From positions 989,510 through 1,053,509 of the forward strand of contig NZ_JAAOYV010000002.1 in NCBI RefSeq assembly GCF_011759585.1: a stretch of DNA of 64,000 bases, given 5' to 3'. The notes under the pieces are model-generated. The model was not told the origin of the DNA, did no database searches, and saw only the letters and a program-made list of their open reading frames with translations. The number at the start of each line of letters is the position of its first letter. Positions within the stretch are counted from its first letter, which is position 1. A program made the position numbers and the translations under genes. Shown one piece after another: positions 16,644 to 24,798 of this stretch. The DNA comes from Frigoribacterium endophyticum. GTDB taxonomy: Bacteria; Actinomycetota; Actinomycetes; Actinomycetales; Microbacteriaceae.

Positions 16644-18347
16644 GTGACCGAGGCTCCGTGGCGCCCGCCCCGCCCGCCCCGCGGCGACGACCCCTGGTCG
16701 GCCGGCGCCGACGACGCCCGCCGCGCCGAGCCGCTCGCCTCCGCCGACCCGGCCCCCGACGACGCCCGCCCGGCCGGCGCCGCCCGCCCCGCCGACCGCG
16801 ACGCGACCCGACGGCCGTGGCCGCGCCTCCTGCGGGGCCCGCACCGCGCCTCCCGGGGCCGTCGCCTGCTGCTCGCGGCCGGCGCCACCCTCCTCGCGAC
16901 GACGCTCGTCGTCACGGCCGGGGTCGTCACGCAGCCGCGCTACCCCGTCGGCCGGCCGCTCGGGGGCGTCGTCGTCGACGAGCTGCGCCGGCTGCCGTCG
17001 CCCGACGGCTGGGTGCTGACGCCCGACCGGCTGGGCGTCGACGGGGTCGACACCGCCTGCCTCGACTACACCGTGATCGGCCGGGTCGGCGGCGGGTCGC
17101 CCGACCTGCTCGTCGCCACGAGCACGCAGCTGACCACCGTGCTCGGCGTCTGCGACGACCGCGACGGCCTCGGGGAGCGCGTCGCGCGGCTCGACCCCGG
17201 CACCGGCACCGTGCGCTGGTCGCTCGACTCGGACGCGGTGGGAGGCGGCGGCGGGGCCCTGCAGGTCTGGCCCAGCACCCGACGCGGCGACCTGCTGCTC
17301 AGCACCGGCGCGTTCGGGGGCTTCGGCGTCTCGGAGTCCGGCTTCGCCCGCGTCGACCTCGACACGGGCGAGCTGCTCGAGGTGCAGGCGACCGAGGCCG
17401 GGCTGCGCCGCGTCGTCGACGCGAACGACGAGTGGGTGCTCGTCCGCACCGACCCCGACCGGAGGGGCGACCGGGGCACGTCGTTCGTCGACGGCGACTC
17501 GCGGAGCCGGCTCGAGCTCTTCGCGCGCGACGACCTCGACGCGCCGACCTGGTCGGGGTCGACCTCCGACCAGGAGGACGTCGTGCTGCTCGACGACGCC
17601 GTGCTCGTCTTCGCCCGCGGCGCAGCCGTGCGGGTGGACGCCGCGAGCGGCGAGACGAGCCCGTGGGGCGACCGCTGGCGCACCCCCGTGACGCCCGTGC
17701 GGCGGGGCGAGCTGCTGGCCGTCGACTCCCCCGGCTCGGACGGTCGCGTCGACACGGCCGAGCTCGTGGTCTACGACCTCGACGGCACGGAGCTCTGGCG
17801 CCGCCGCCACGACGCCGACCGCACGCCGGTGCTCTCGGGCGGCTGCGTCGTCTTCTCCGGGCGGGACGCACTGTCGTGCGTCGACCGGCTGACCGGCGAC
17901 GAGCGCTGGAGCGTGCCGCGCGACGACGACGACCGGGGCGTGCCGATCGTGCTCGAGCCCCCGGTCGGCCAGAGCGGGCGCGACGCCTTCGTGCGGACGT
18001 TCGTCCGGGCGCCGTCCGGCGACGACGACGGCGACCGGGTCGTGGCGATGATCGACGACGCCACGGGCGAGCAGCTGCTCGAGGCGGCCGTGCCGAACGA
18101 GTCGACCATGGAGCGCGCGTCGGAGTCGGTCGGCTACGCCTTCTCGCTGCTGCGCTACGCGAACACCGGCGACCTCGTGGGCCGCTCGGTGACCGCGTTC
18201 GACCTCAGCGACGGGCGGCGGCTCTGGCGAGCGGAGCCCGACGAGCTCGGCGTCGACGACCTGCAGTTCTGGGGCGGGGTGCTGGTGGGCATCGGCCGTG
18301 ACGGCACCGTCCGCCGCTTCGGCGACCCCGTCCGCCTCGTCGGCTGA
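16644..18347 (+). CDS. Membrane-anchored PQQ-type beta-propeller protein (paralogue 2)
   Basis: A 567-residue paralogue of the protein at 14495-16300: Pro/Ala-rich N-terminal tail, one transmembrane helix (LLLAAGATLLATTLVVTAGVV) and the same series of repeats, for example RLDPGTGTVRWSLD and CVDRLTGDERWSV, ending with VTAFDLSDGRRLWRA as in paralogue 1. Unlike paralogue 1 it is probably leadered: the corresponding TACGAT is about 50 bases upstream and GTG 16644 has GGAGGG at the right distance. The ATG at 16593 is an alternative that lacks such a site. Role unknown; secreted-face ligand binding is an inference. Confidence 0.75.
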   Translation: MTEAPWRPPRPPRGDDPWSAGADDARRAEPLASADPAPDDARPAGAARPADRDATRRPWPRLLRGPHRASRGRRLLLAAGATLLATTLVVTAGVVTQPRYPVGRPLGGVVVDELRRLPSPDGWVLTPDRLGVDGVDTACLDYTVIGRVGGGSPDLLVATSTQLTTVLGVCDDRDGLGERVARLDPGTGTVRWSLDSDAVGGGGGALQVWPSTRRGDLLLSTGAFGGFGVSESGFARVDLDTGELLEVQATEAGLRRVVDANDEWVLVRTDPDRRGDRGTSFVDGDSRSRLELFARDDLDAPTWSGSTSDQEDVVLLDDAVLVFARGAAVRVDAASGETSPWGDRWRTPVTPVRRGELLAVDSPGSDGRVDTAELVVYDLDGTELWRRRHDADRTPVLSGGCVVFSGRDALSCVDRLTGDERWSVPRDDDDRGVPIVLEPPVGQSGRDAFVRTFVRAPSGDDDGDRVVAMIDDATGEQLLEAAVPNESTMERASESVGYAFSLLRYANTGDLVGRSVTAFDLSDGRRLWRAEPDELGVDDLQFWGGVLVGIGRDGTVRRFGDPVRLVG

Positions 18348-18378
18348 CCGGGCGGACGGGGGGAGGCGCGGGTCAGCC
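18342..18378. terminator. Hairpin built from two convergent stop codons
   Basis: GGCTGACC (18342-18349) pairs with GGTCAGCC (18371-18378). Each arm contains the stop codon of one convergent gene, and the loop carries a GGAGGCGCGG copy. Probable bidirectional terminator. Confidence 0.6.
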
Positions 18379-20499
18379 CGCCGAGGCCGCCCCGGCGGCC
18401 AGGATGTACGCCATGGCGTACGACCGCGAGTTGCCGTTGTCGATCGCCGTGTCGGGCAGGGCGTCGAGCGTGGTCAGCGCCGAGGCGGCCGCGTCGGGCC
18501 CGGCCAGCGCCGAGTACATCAGGACGTAGTCGCCGAGGGCACCGGCGAAGCCGTCGGGGGCCGCCTCCGCGACCAGCGCGTCGACCTTCTCCGCGCCTCC
18601 CGCAGGCTCCGACCCCAGGTAGCCGATCGAGGTCGGCGACAGGGGGATCAGCTGGATGCCCGCGATGGCCGAGGGCTCGGCCGAGAACCAGGTGGCGTAG
18701 TCGCGCTTGCCGCCCCAGTTGAGCGAGACGACCTCGTGGTCGAAGCCCTCGAAGACCGGGTCGGAGAGGTCGGGCGCGACGTAGTAGGCCAGGGCCGACT
18801 GCGTCTCGGCGCTGAGCATCCACGACGCCTCGTCGCCCAGGGCGGCGTCGCCGCTCGCGGCGGCCCAGAGGGCGAGGCCGGAGTAGGCCGTGACGGCCTC
18901 GGACGACGACTCCTGGTTGTTGCCGTCGGCGAAGGGCGAGTAGCCGCTCGCCCAGCTGTGCGACCAGTAGGGGTCGAACGCACGGCGGTCGGGGAACGAG
19001 CCGTTCTGCGCGCCGGAGGCGATGTCGGCGGCGAGCAGGTCCATCACGGGCTGCCAGCGCTCGGCGAGGGCGGGGTCGTCGGCGGCCATGACGCCGGCCG
19101 CGTAGAGGAAGTAGCCGTAGTGGAAGTAGTGGTCGTTGAACTCCTCGGAGCCGAACGACACGGCCTTGCCGACGACGCCCTTCACCACGGGGTCGTAGAC
19201 GAAGCACTCCTGGTCGCGGGTCTCGCAGCCGGCCGGGTCCGTCCACAGGTCGAGCTCGTCGACGATGGCCTTCTTCAGCGTTGCCGCCGACTCGTCGTCG
19301 CCGAGCTGCACGGCGAGCTGCCAGAGCATCGAGGCCCGGTAGAGCGACTTGCCGCCGAAGTAGGTGTCGGCCGCGAAGGTGGGCAGGGCCGCGACGTCCT
19401 TCGTCAGCTGCTCGCCGACGGCGGTCTTCTGCTCGTCGGTCAGGCTGCCGAGGTCGAGGCTCGCGGCGGGCGCCGTGGTCGGCGCGTCGAAGGTCAGCGA
19501 GCTGCCGACCGCCAGGGGCACGGTGCCGTAGACGGTCTCGTAGCGGAGGCCGGTGTCGGTGCCGCCGGAGACCTTCGCGGTCTGCCCCTGGTGGGGCGCC
19601 GCGACGACGAGGGTGTCGCCGCCCGCGGCCGTGGCGTAGGCGAGCTCGGTGGTGGTGACCGCGTCATCGCCCTCGCCGGAGGACGACCACGACGTCGCGA
19701 CGCCGGTCAGCGGCGAGGCGGCCGCGTCGAGCACGGTCGAGACCTGCTCGGACGACGCCCCGGCGGGGATCGCGACGAGCACGACGCTGCCGCCCTCGTC
19801 GAGGTCGACGCTGGTGCCGTCGAGCGTGCCGCCGTCGACGACGACGCCCCAGGTGGAGTCGCCGACCTCGATCGTGCCGCGGCCGTCGCCGGCGGCCGTC
19901 ACGGCGGCGCCGAGGGTGTCGGTCTGGGCCGAGGCCGCCGTGTACGACACGGTCGGCGAGCCCTGGGCGACCACGGTGTGGCCGAGCACGGCGTCGCCGT
20001 CGCGGTGCTCGACCGTGACGGAGACCTCGTCGTACGCGCTGACGACGGACTCGGTCGCGCCGAGGTCGAGCGTCACGTCCGGCAGGGCCGGCCCGACGAT
20101 CGCCGTGGGCGAGGTGACCGGCTGCGGCATGCCGGCGGCGATGCCGTCGTCGGTCAGCTGGAACGAGATCGGGTACGGGAAGACCGGCATGGGGGCGTCG
20201 CCGAAGACGAGGCCGGAGAACCACTTGTTCGTCGGCGGCACCAGGCCGTCGGCGAGGCGCATCGTGGGCACGTCGCCGACCGACTCCTGCGGCAGGGTCT
20301 CGACCAGCGGGTCGACCTGCGACGCGGGGAACACGCCGCCCGTCGGGGGCGTGGAGTCGTCGGGCGTGGCCGTGCCGCCGTCGGGCGACGCGCTGCCGCT
20401 GGTGCAGCCGGCGAGCACGAGGGCCCCGGCGGCGGCGAGGGCGACGCCCGAGAGGAGGCGGGAGGCGGCGGGGCGGGGGGTGCGTGCGCTGATGGTCAG
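18373..20499 (-). CDS. GH81 endo-beta-1,3-glucanase lipoprotein
   Basis: Secreted lipid-anchored hydrolase that cleaves beta-1,3-glucan chains. GH81 hallmarks: PPTNKWFSGLVFG near the N-terminus, NDHYFHYGYFLYAAG (D456 likely acid), the FDPYWSHSWASG block and NNQESSSEAV with the catalytic E530 and E534. Counting from CTG 20499 gives 708 residues with a complete lipoprotein signal: Arg-rich start, hydrophobic core and LAGC lipobox at Cys32. The first standard start (GTG 20418) would begin inside the lipobox, so CTG is preferred. It overlaps the preceding TGA as CTGA, a translational-coupling arrangement. Last gene of the GT2-HlyD-GH81 operon, where it would trim or release the glucan. Confidence 0.88.
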   Translation of the reverse strand: MTISARTPRPAASRLLSGVALAAAGALVLAGCTSGSASPDGGTATPDDSTPPTGGVFPASQVDPLVETLPQESVGDVPTMRLADGLVPPTNKWFSGLVFGDAPMPVFPYPISFQLTDDGIAAGMPQPVTSPTAIVGPALPDVTLDLGATESVVSAYDEVSVTVEHRDGDAVLGHTVVAQGSPTVSYTAASAQTDTLGAAVTAAGDGRGTIEVGDSTWGVVVDGGTLDGTSVDLDEGGSVVLVAIPAGASSEQVSTVLDAAASPLTGVATSWSSSGEGDDAVTTTELAYATAAGGDTLVVAAPHQGQTAKVSGGTDTGLRYETVYGTVPLAVGSSLTFDAPTTAPAASLDLGSLTDEQKTAVGEQLTKDVAALPTFAADTYFGGKSLYRASMLWQLAVQLGDDESAATLKKAIVDELDLWTDPAGCETRDQECFVYDPVVKGVVGKAVSFGSEEFNDHYFHYGYFLYAAGVMAADDPALAERWQPVMDLLAADIASGAQNGSFPDRRAFDPYWSHSWASGYSPFADGNNQESSSEAVTAYSGLALWAAASGDAALGDEASWMLSAETQSALAYYVAPDLSDPVFEGFDHEVVSLNWGGKRDYATWFSAEPSAIAGIQLIPLSPTSIGYLGSEPAGGAEKVDALVAEAAPDGFAGALGDYVLMYSALAGPDAAASALTTLDALPDTAIDNGNSRSYAMAYILAAGAASAG

Positions 20500-21227
20500 A
20501 TGCCGATCTGTCGGAGGAAGCCCTGCACGGCGTCGGTCGGGCCCGCGAGGACGCCGTCGTCGCGGAGGTGGAGCTTGGCGGTGACTGGCGTGCCGGGGCT
20601 GACGAGCCCGCCGAAGGAGCCCTGGACGAGCTCGTCGCTGGCGACCTGGAGGGTCGTCTCGGCGCTGCCGTCCTGGGTCTCGACGGTCACCTCGGAGACG
20701 GTGCCGACCACCGAGGTCTGGTTCGGCAGCTGGAGGTCGACGACGGCGCCGGGCACGATGCGCTCGTAGTCACGGGGCGTCAGCACGAAGTCGGCGCGGA
20801 CGAACAGGGTGTCGGACTTGTCGATGGTGGCGAGCGAGGCGCCGGCCTGCACGAAGCTGCCCTCCTTGAGGGTGACGTCGGCGACCGTGCCGTCGACGGC
20901 GGCCTTGAGGGTGAGCAGGCCGTCGGCCGCGACCGAGTAGGTGGCCGTGTCGTAGGTGACGAGGCCCTTGTCGATGTCCTGCAGCAGCGAGAGGCTCTGC
21001 ACCTCGAAGAGGGTGTCGCCCTCCTTCACGGTGTCGCCGTTCTCGACGTACGACTGCGTGATGGTGCCGCTGTAGTCGGAGCCCACGGAGTACTCCTGGG
21101 CCGCGATCTCGGCGCTGGTGCTGATGGCCTGCTGCTGGCGCTGCGTGAAGATCATCGTCGAGCCGGCGACGAGCACCAGCACGACCAGGATCCCGGCGGT
21201 GAGCTTGAGTCGGTTCATCCAGGTCAT
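20496..21227 (-). CDS. HlyD-like membrane-fusion protein
   Basis: A 243-residue protein with one N-terminal membrane helix (LTAGILVVLVLVAGSTMIF) and an external biotinyl-lipoyl-like hairpin: GTITQSYVENGDTVKEGD, then DGTVADVTLKEGSFVQAGAS, with a beta-barrel VVDLQLPNQTSVVGTV after it. The long coiled coil of classical type I secretion partners is replaced by a short linker. The ATG overlaps the GT2 stop as ATGA and the stop overlaps the GH81 start. By position it probably links the glycan synthase channel to the outside, as Alg44-type proteins do in alginate systems; that role is inference. Confidence 0.8.
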   Translation of the reverse strand: MTWMNRLKLTAGILVVLVLVAGSTMIFTQRQQQAISTSAEIAAQEYSVGSDYSGTITQSYVENGDTVKEGDTLFEVQSLSLLQDIDKGLVTYDTATYSVAADGLLTLKAAVDGTVADVTLKEGSFVQAGASLATIDKSDTLFVRADFVLTPRDYERIVPGAVVDLQLPNQTSVVGTVSEVTVETQDGSAETTLQVASDELVQGSFGGLVSPGTPVTAKLHLRDDGVLAGPTDAVQGFLRQIGI

Positions 21228-23299
21228 GAGGTGACCTCCTGCTTCTGCTTCTCGGCGGTCGAGCCGTCGGTGTCGTCGGTGCGGCGGGCGGCCTCACGGC
21301 GGCCGCGTCGGGTGGCGAGCGCCTGGGCGCCGACGAGCATCGCGTGGCGCTCGTCGTCGCGGGCGGCCTGCTCGGGGTCGTCGCTGGGGGTCATGTCGGC
21401 GAGGTGGCGCAGCTCCTGCAGCTCGCGCAGCTCCTCCGCCGAGCGGGGGGCGGGCCGCGACACCTGGGTGCGGGTCGGGGCGGCGGAGGGCGTCTCGTCG
21501 TGGAGCACGAGGGCCTCGGGCTCGGGCAGCTCGCCGCGCTTCGCCGCGCGGGCGTAGCGCTTGATGGCCCGGGCCTCGCGGCTGGCGGCCACCATGAAGG
21601 CGGTGAGGATGCCGGTGTTGAGGAGGTTCCACACCGTGGCCAGGGTCAGCACGCCGTTGTCGACGTCGCGCACGATGGCGACGAGGCTCGTCAGCGACAG
21701 GAAGACCCAGAACAGCACCTGCGGGATGATGAAGTTGAAGGGCGACGAGACCTTGCCGGCCCGCCCCGTGACGCTCCACGCCTCGTCCTTGCCGCTCAGC
21801 ACGTTCCAGAGGGCCTTGACGTAGATCGGGAACGACACCGACGCGAGCATCAGCACCTCCCAGCGGAACGACCCGAGCGTGTAGAACGCGAGCACGATCT
21901 GCATGAGGTAGAAGCCGGCGTAGAAGAGGAACCACTGCAGCACCGAGATGTGCAGGTTCATCGGGCGGAGGTCGAAGAAGATCTCCATCGGCGGCACGAG
22001 CAGCAGCAGCAGGGGCGCGATGCCGGTGAGGTAGTTCGTCGCGGTGACGAAGTACTGGAGGCGCTGGTCCATCGTGAGGCGGCGGCGCGGGCTGAGCGGG
22101 AAGTGGCGGAAGAGGATCTCGAAGCCGCCGGTCGCCCAGCGGAGCTGCTGCTTGCTGTAGGCCTCGATGGTCTCGGGGGCGTCGCCCACGGCGAGCGTCA
22201 GCGGGATGTAGATCGAGCGCCAGCCGGCCTCGTGCAGGTGCAGGCTCGTCCAGACGTCCTCCGACTTGGAGTCGGTGTCGATGCCGCCGACCTCGTCGAT
22301 GGCCTCGCGGCGGAAGATGACGTTGGTGCCGACGCAGAACGCGGCGTTGAAGCGGTTGCGGCCCGGCTGGATGAACCGGTAGAAGACCGTCTGCATGTAG
22401 CCCGCGCCGCGGCTGACGAGGCTCGTCAGGTTGCCGTAGGTCTGCGGGGTCTGGACGAAGGCGACCTTCTCGTCGACGAAGAACGGCACCGTCTCGAGCA
22501 GGAACCCCTCCTTCGGCACGAAGTCGGCGTCGAAGATGGCGAAGTAGTCGCCCTTGGCGATGGCCAGCGCGTGGTTGACGTTGCCGGCCTTGGCGCCGTT
22601 GCTGCTCAGGCGGCGGATGTAGCGGGCGCCGAGGGCGGCGGCGAGGTCGCGGACCTCGTCGCTGCGGCCGTCGTCGAGGACCCACGTGCGGTGGGCGCCC
22701 CGGAGCGCCAGCGCGGCCTTGACCGTCGTGGCGATCTTGGAGAGCTCCTCGCCGTAGACGGTGATGAAGACGTCGACCGTGACCTCGCGACCGTCGACGA
22801 CCATCGGCCAGAGGTGCGGGGTGCCCTCGAGGCCGCGTCGCTCGATCTCGGCCTCGTCGAACAGCGTGTCCTGCGTGGCGTGGAAGTCGAAGTCGCGGGG
22901 GTCCTGACCGCCCGAGAGGATCGTCCACATGGCCAGCAGCGCCTGCACGACGAGGATCGCCTCGGCGACGATGATCATCGAGTAGGGCAGCAGGTCGCCG
23001 CGGTTGCTGGGGTTCAGCAGGAACTGCGCGTAGAGCAGGATGCCGAGGGTCGCGACCAGCACCAGCAGCACCATGACGGGGCTGTGGCTGCGCGTGCCCT
23101 CCGCCCGGGAGCGGACGGCCTCACGCTGCGCCGACACGGGTCGGCGGGTGCGGGCGGCGGGCTCGACGACGTCGGGTGTCAGGTGCCGCACGACGGCTCG
23201 GGAGGCTGTGTCGTGCGTGTCGTCGGGCCCGCCGCCGTGGCGGGGGCTCTCGTCGGTCGTGCCGGGGGTGCGCGGGACGTCGCGCATGGTTCGGGACAT
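21224..23299 (-). CDS. Processive GT2 glycan synthase (beta-1,3-glucan synthase candidate)
   Basis: Family 2 membrane glycosyltransferase, 691 residues. Catalytic set in order: LDDGRSD (D209/D210), FDADF (DxD at 257-259), SED (346-348) as the TED equivalent, and QQLRW (384-388), the QxxRW of processive synthases such as cellulose, hyaluronan and curdlan synthases. Two helices precede the catalytic domain (about 74-94 and 103-128) and five or so follow, forming the export channel. No PilZ domain is present, so direct c-di-GMP activation is not expected. The charged C-terminal tail (about 590-691) is probably disordered. Start 23299 has GGAGAAG seven bases upstream. Coupling to a GH81 glucanase suggests a beta-1,3-glucan product. 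Confidence 0.88.
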   Translation of the reverse strand: MSRTMRDVPRTPGTTDESPRHGGGPDDTHDTASRAVVRHLTPDVVEPAARTRRPVSAQREAVRSRAEGTRSHSPVMVLLVLVATLGILLYAQFLLNPSNRGDLLPYSMIIVAEAILVVQALLAMWTILSGGQDPRDFDFHATQDTLFDEAEIERRGLEGTPHLWPMVVDGREVTVDVFITVYGEELSKIATTVKAALALRGAHRTWVLDDGRSDEVRDLAAALGARYIRRLSSNGAKAGNVNHALAIAKGDYFAIFDADFVPKEGFLLETVPFFVDEKVAFVQTPQTYGNLTSLVSRGAGYMQTVFYRFIQPGRNRFNAAFCVGTNVIFRREAIDEVGGIDTDSKSEDVWTSLHLHEAGWRSIYIPLTLAVGDAPETIEAYSKQQLRWATGGFEILFRHFPLSPRRRLTMDQRLQYFVTATNYLTGIAPLLLLLVPPMEIFFDLRPMNLHISVLQWFLFYAGFYLMQIVLAFYTLGSFRWEVLMLASVSFPIYVKALWNVLSGKDEAWSVTGRAGKVSSPFNFIIPQVLFWVFLSLTSLVAIVRDVDNGVLTLATVWNLLNTGILTAFMVAASREARAIKRYARAAKRGELPEPEALVLHDETPSAAPTRTQVSRPAPRSAEELRELQELRHLADMTPSDDPEQAARDDERHAMLVGAQALATRRGRREAARRTDDTDGSTAEKQKQEVTS

Positions 23300-23585
23300 G
23301 CGTGTGCTTCTCCAGGTTCGGGCTGGGGAGACCGGGCGACTGGAGCGGGGTGAGCGCGCCGGACGTCCGGTGAGGGGCGTCGGCGACTCCGGCGACGAGG
23401 GGCGACGGCCCCGGGGCGGGGGCACGTCGGACGGCCGGTCGTGCTGGTCGTCCGTGGGGGCACCAGGGGGTGTCGGCCGGAGGGGTGGTCCGGCTGCAGG
23501 GTGGCCCGGTCGTCGTGTGGGCCTTTCGGGGGACCGCACGTCGACTTCGATGAACAGTACAGGGGCGTTCGGAGCACACTAGCCC

Positions 23586-23615
23586 CCCGGACGGGGGGCA
23601 TGCCCCCCGTCCGGG
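23586..23615. repeat. 30-bp perfect palindrome upstream of the glucan operon
   Basis: CCCGGACGGGGGG and its complement flank a CATG centre with no mismatch. It overlaps the distal edge of the candidate promoter of the glucan operon. It could be a regulator site or the terminator of the upstream gene. The half motif CCCGTCCGGGTG recurs at 23673-23683. Confidence 0.8.
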
Positions 23616-23667
23616 TGCCGACTGCCCCGGGTTGCCGGGCCTGACGCCCGCTCCGCTCGCCCGGATT

Positions 23668-23685
23668 GTCACCCGTCCGGGTGAC
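23668..23685. repeat. Inverted repeat GTCACCCG / CGGGTGAC
   Basis: Eight-base arms at 23668-23675 and 23678-23685 with a two-base centre. It shares the CCCGTCCGGGTG core with the palindrome 60 bp away. Function is unknown; it is either an operator or part of the terminator of the gene ending at 23768. Confidence 0.65.
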
Positions 23686-23767
23686 GACGTCACCCCCTGC
23701 GGTGTCCCCCGGGCGCACCGGCGCACCGGGCGCCTCGCCGCGCGGCGACGACAGGGTGACAGGTGCT

Positions 23768-24694
23768 TCAGGCGCCCGGGCCGGAGAGGCCGAACAGGGC
23801 GACCACCTCGTCGAGGTCGCGGCCCAGGACGAGGTCGAGCGGCCCGACGTCGCCGGCGTCCGCCAGCTGCGCGACGGCCGCGCCCGACGAGCCGTCAACG
23901 GCACGGGGTCTGCCCGCGACCGTCAGATCCACCGGCTCGGCCCCGGCGCGCACCGGCGCGTCAGGCAGCGGGTCGAGGCCGTCGGCGGCGCGCCGGTCGC
24001 CGGCGAGGGCCGCCAGCACCCAGCGTTCCGCGAGGCCGACCGGGCGCAGCGACGCGAGGGGCGACCGGTGCCCCCGGCCGAAGACGACCGTCATGGTGTC
24101 GCGGAGCTCGACATGCCAGGCGACGCCACCGACGTCGAACCGGCAGAGCTCGTCGGAGTGGAGGTCGACGACGGCCCCGAGGCGCTCCAGCGCCCGCACG
24201 GACGTCGGGCCCAGGAGGCGCGCGGTCGTCGAGGCCTCGCGCTCCCGACGCTCGCGCTCGAGCACCGCCCGGGCGGTCGGGGCGTACTCGGCGTCGAGCG
24301 CGTCCGGATCGAGCGGCGCGCCCTCGGCGAGGCGCGCGTGCAGCCACGCCGGGTCGAGCTGGCCGAGGTAGCGGAAGCGCACCTGGACGACCCCGGAGGG
24401 GTCCGGCGCGGTGAGGGGCCCGTCGGGGACGAGCAGGGCGACACCGTGGTCGACCGACCACACCGCGACGACGGTGCCGTCGACGACGGCCACCCACGAC
24501 CAGCCCTGCGCGCGCACGTCGGGGCTGCTGCGCTCGACCACGTCGCTGACGAGCGACCCGGCCGGGACCCGCAGCTCGCGGCGGTGCGTCCGGGCGTCGT
24601 CGCCCATCGACACGCTCTCCCGGTCGACGACGACGACGAGCTCCGCGGGCACGTCGCTCGACGCCGCGCCGACGAGCCGCGACCAGATCCCCAT
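23768..24694 (-). CDS. Hypothetical protein, 308 residues
   Basis: No family recognised. The protein looks soluble and is acidic in its N-terminal third. It contains short beta-rich segments (GWSWVAVVDGTVVAVWSVD, VRFRYLGQLDPAWL) and a charged helix (EYAPTARAVLERERRERE). It has no signal peptide or membrane helix. The start is fixed by TAGCGT (24702-24707, minus strand) seven bases before ATG, a leaderless arrangement. A terminator-like palindrome cluster follows. Confidence 0.6.
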   Translation of the reverse strand: MGIWSRLVGAASSDVPAELVVVVDRESVSMGDDARTHRRELRVPAGSLVSDVVERSSPDVRAQGWSWVAVVDGTVVAVWSVDHGVALLVPDGPLTAPDPSGVVQVRFRYLGQLDPAWLHARLAEGAPLDPDALDAEYAPTARAVLERERREREASTTARLLGPTSVRALERLGAVVDLHSDELCRFDVGGVAWHVELRDTMTVVFGRGHRSPLASLRPVGLAERWVLAALAGDRRAADGLDPLPDAPVRAGAEPVDLTVAGRPRAVDGSSGAAVAQLADAGDVGPLDLVLGRDLDEVVALFGLSGPGA

Positions 24695-24798
24695 GACCGT
24701 GACGCTACCGGGAGGTCGGTCCGGCCGCGCCCGGGGGGGCCTCCTGCCCGCGGGGGACGAGGCCCGGCGTGCGGTCGCCGTGTCCACGAGCGTGACGG

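Larger units (their letters stand above)
23300..23767 (-). promoter_or_regulatory. Long leader and control region of the glucan operon
   Basis: This 468-bp gene-free stretch separates the glucan operon from the next upstream gene. On the minus strand TAGTGT (23581-23576) and TACTGT (23559-23554) are the best -10 candidates, giving a leader of about 240 bases. A 30-bp perfect palindrome (23586-23615) and an inverted repeat (23668-23685) sit just upstream. The leader is open in the synthase frame from GTG 23539, but the added residues are Pro/Arg-rich, so I treat it as untranslated. Confidence 0.5.

Noticed and set aside
24207-24220. GGGCCCAGGA core inside the 308-residue hypothetical gene as a fifth 55-bp hairpin
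   Set aside because: Only the ten-base core matches; the flanks do not form the nested stems and the site is coding.
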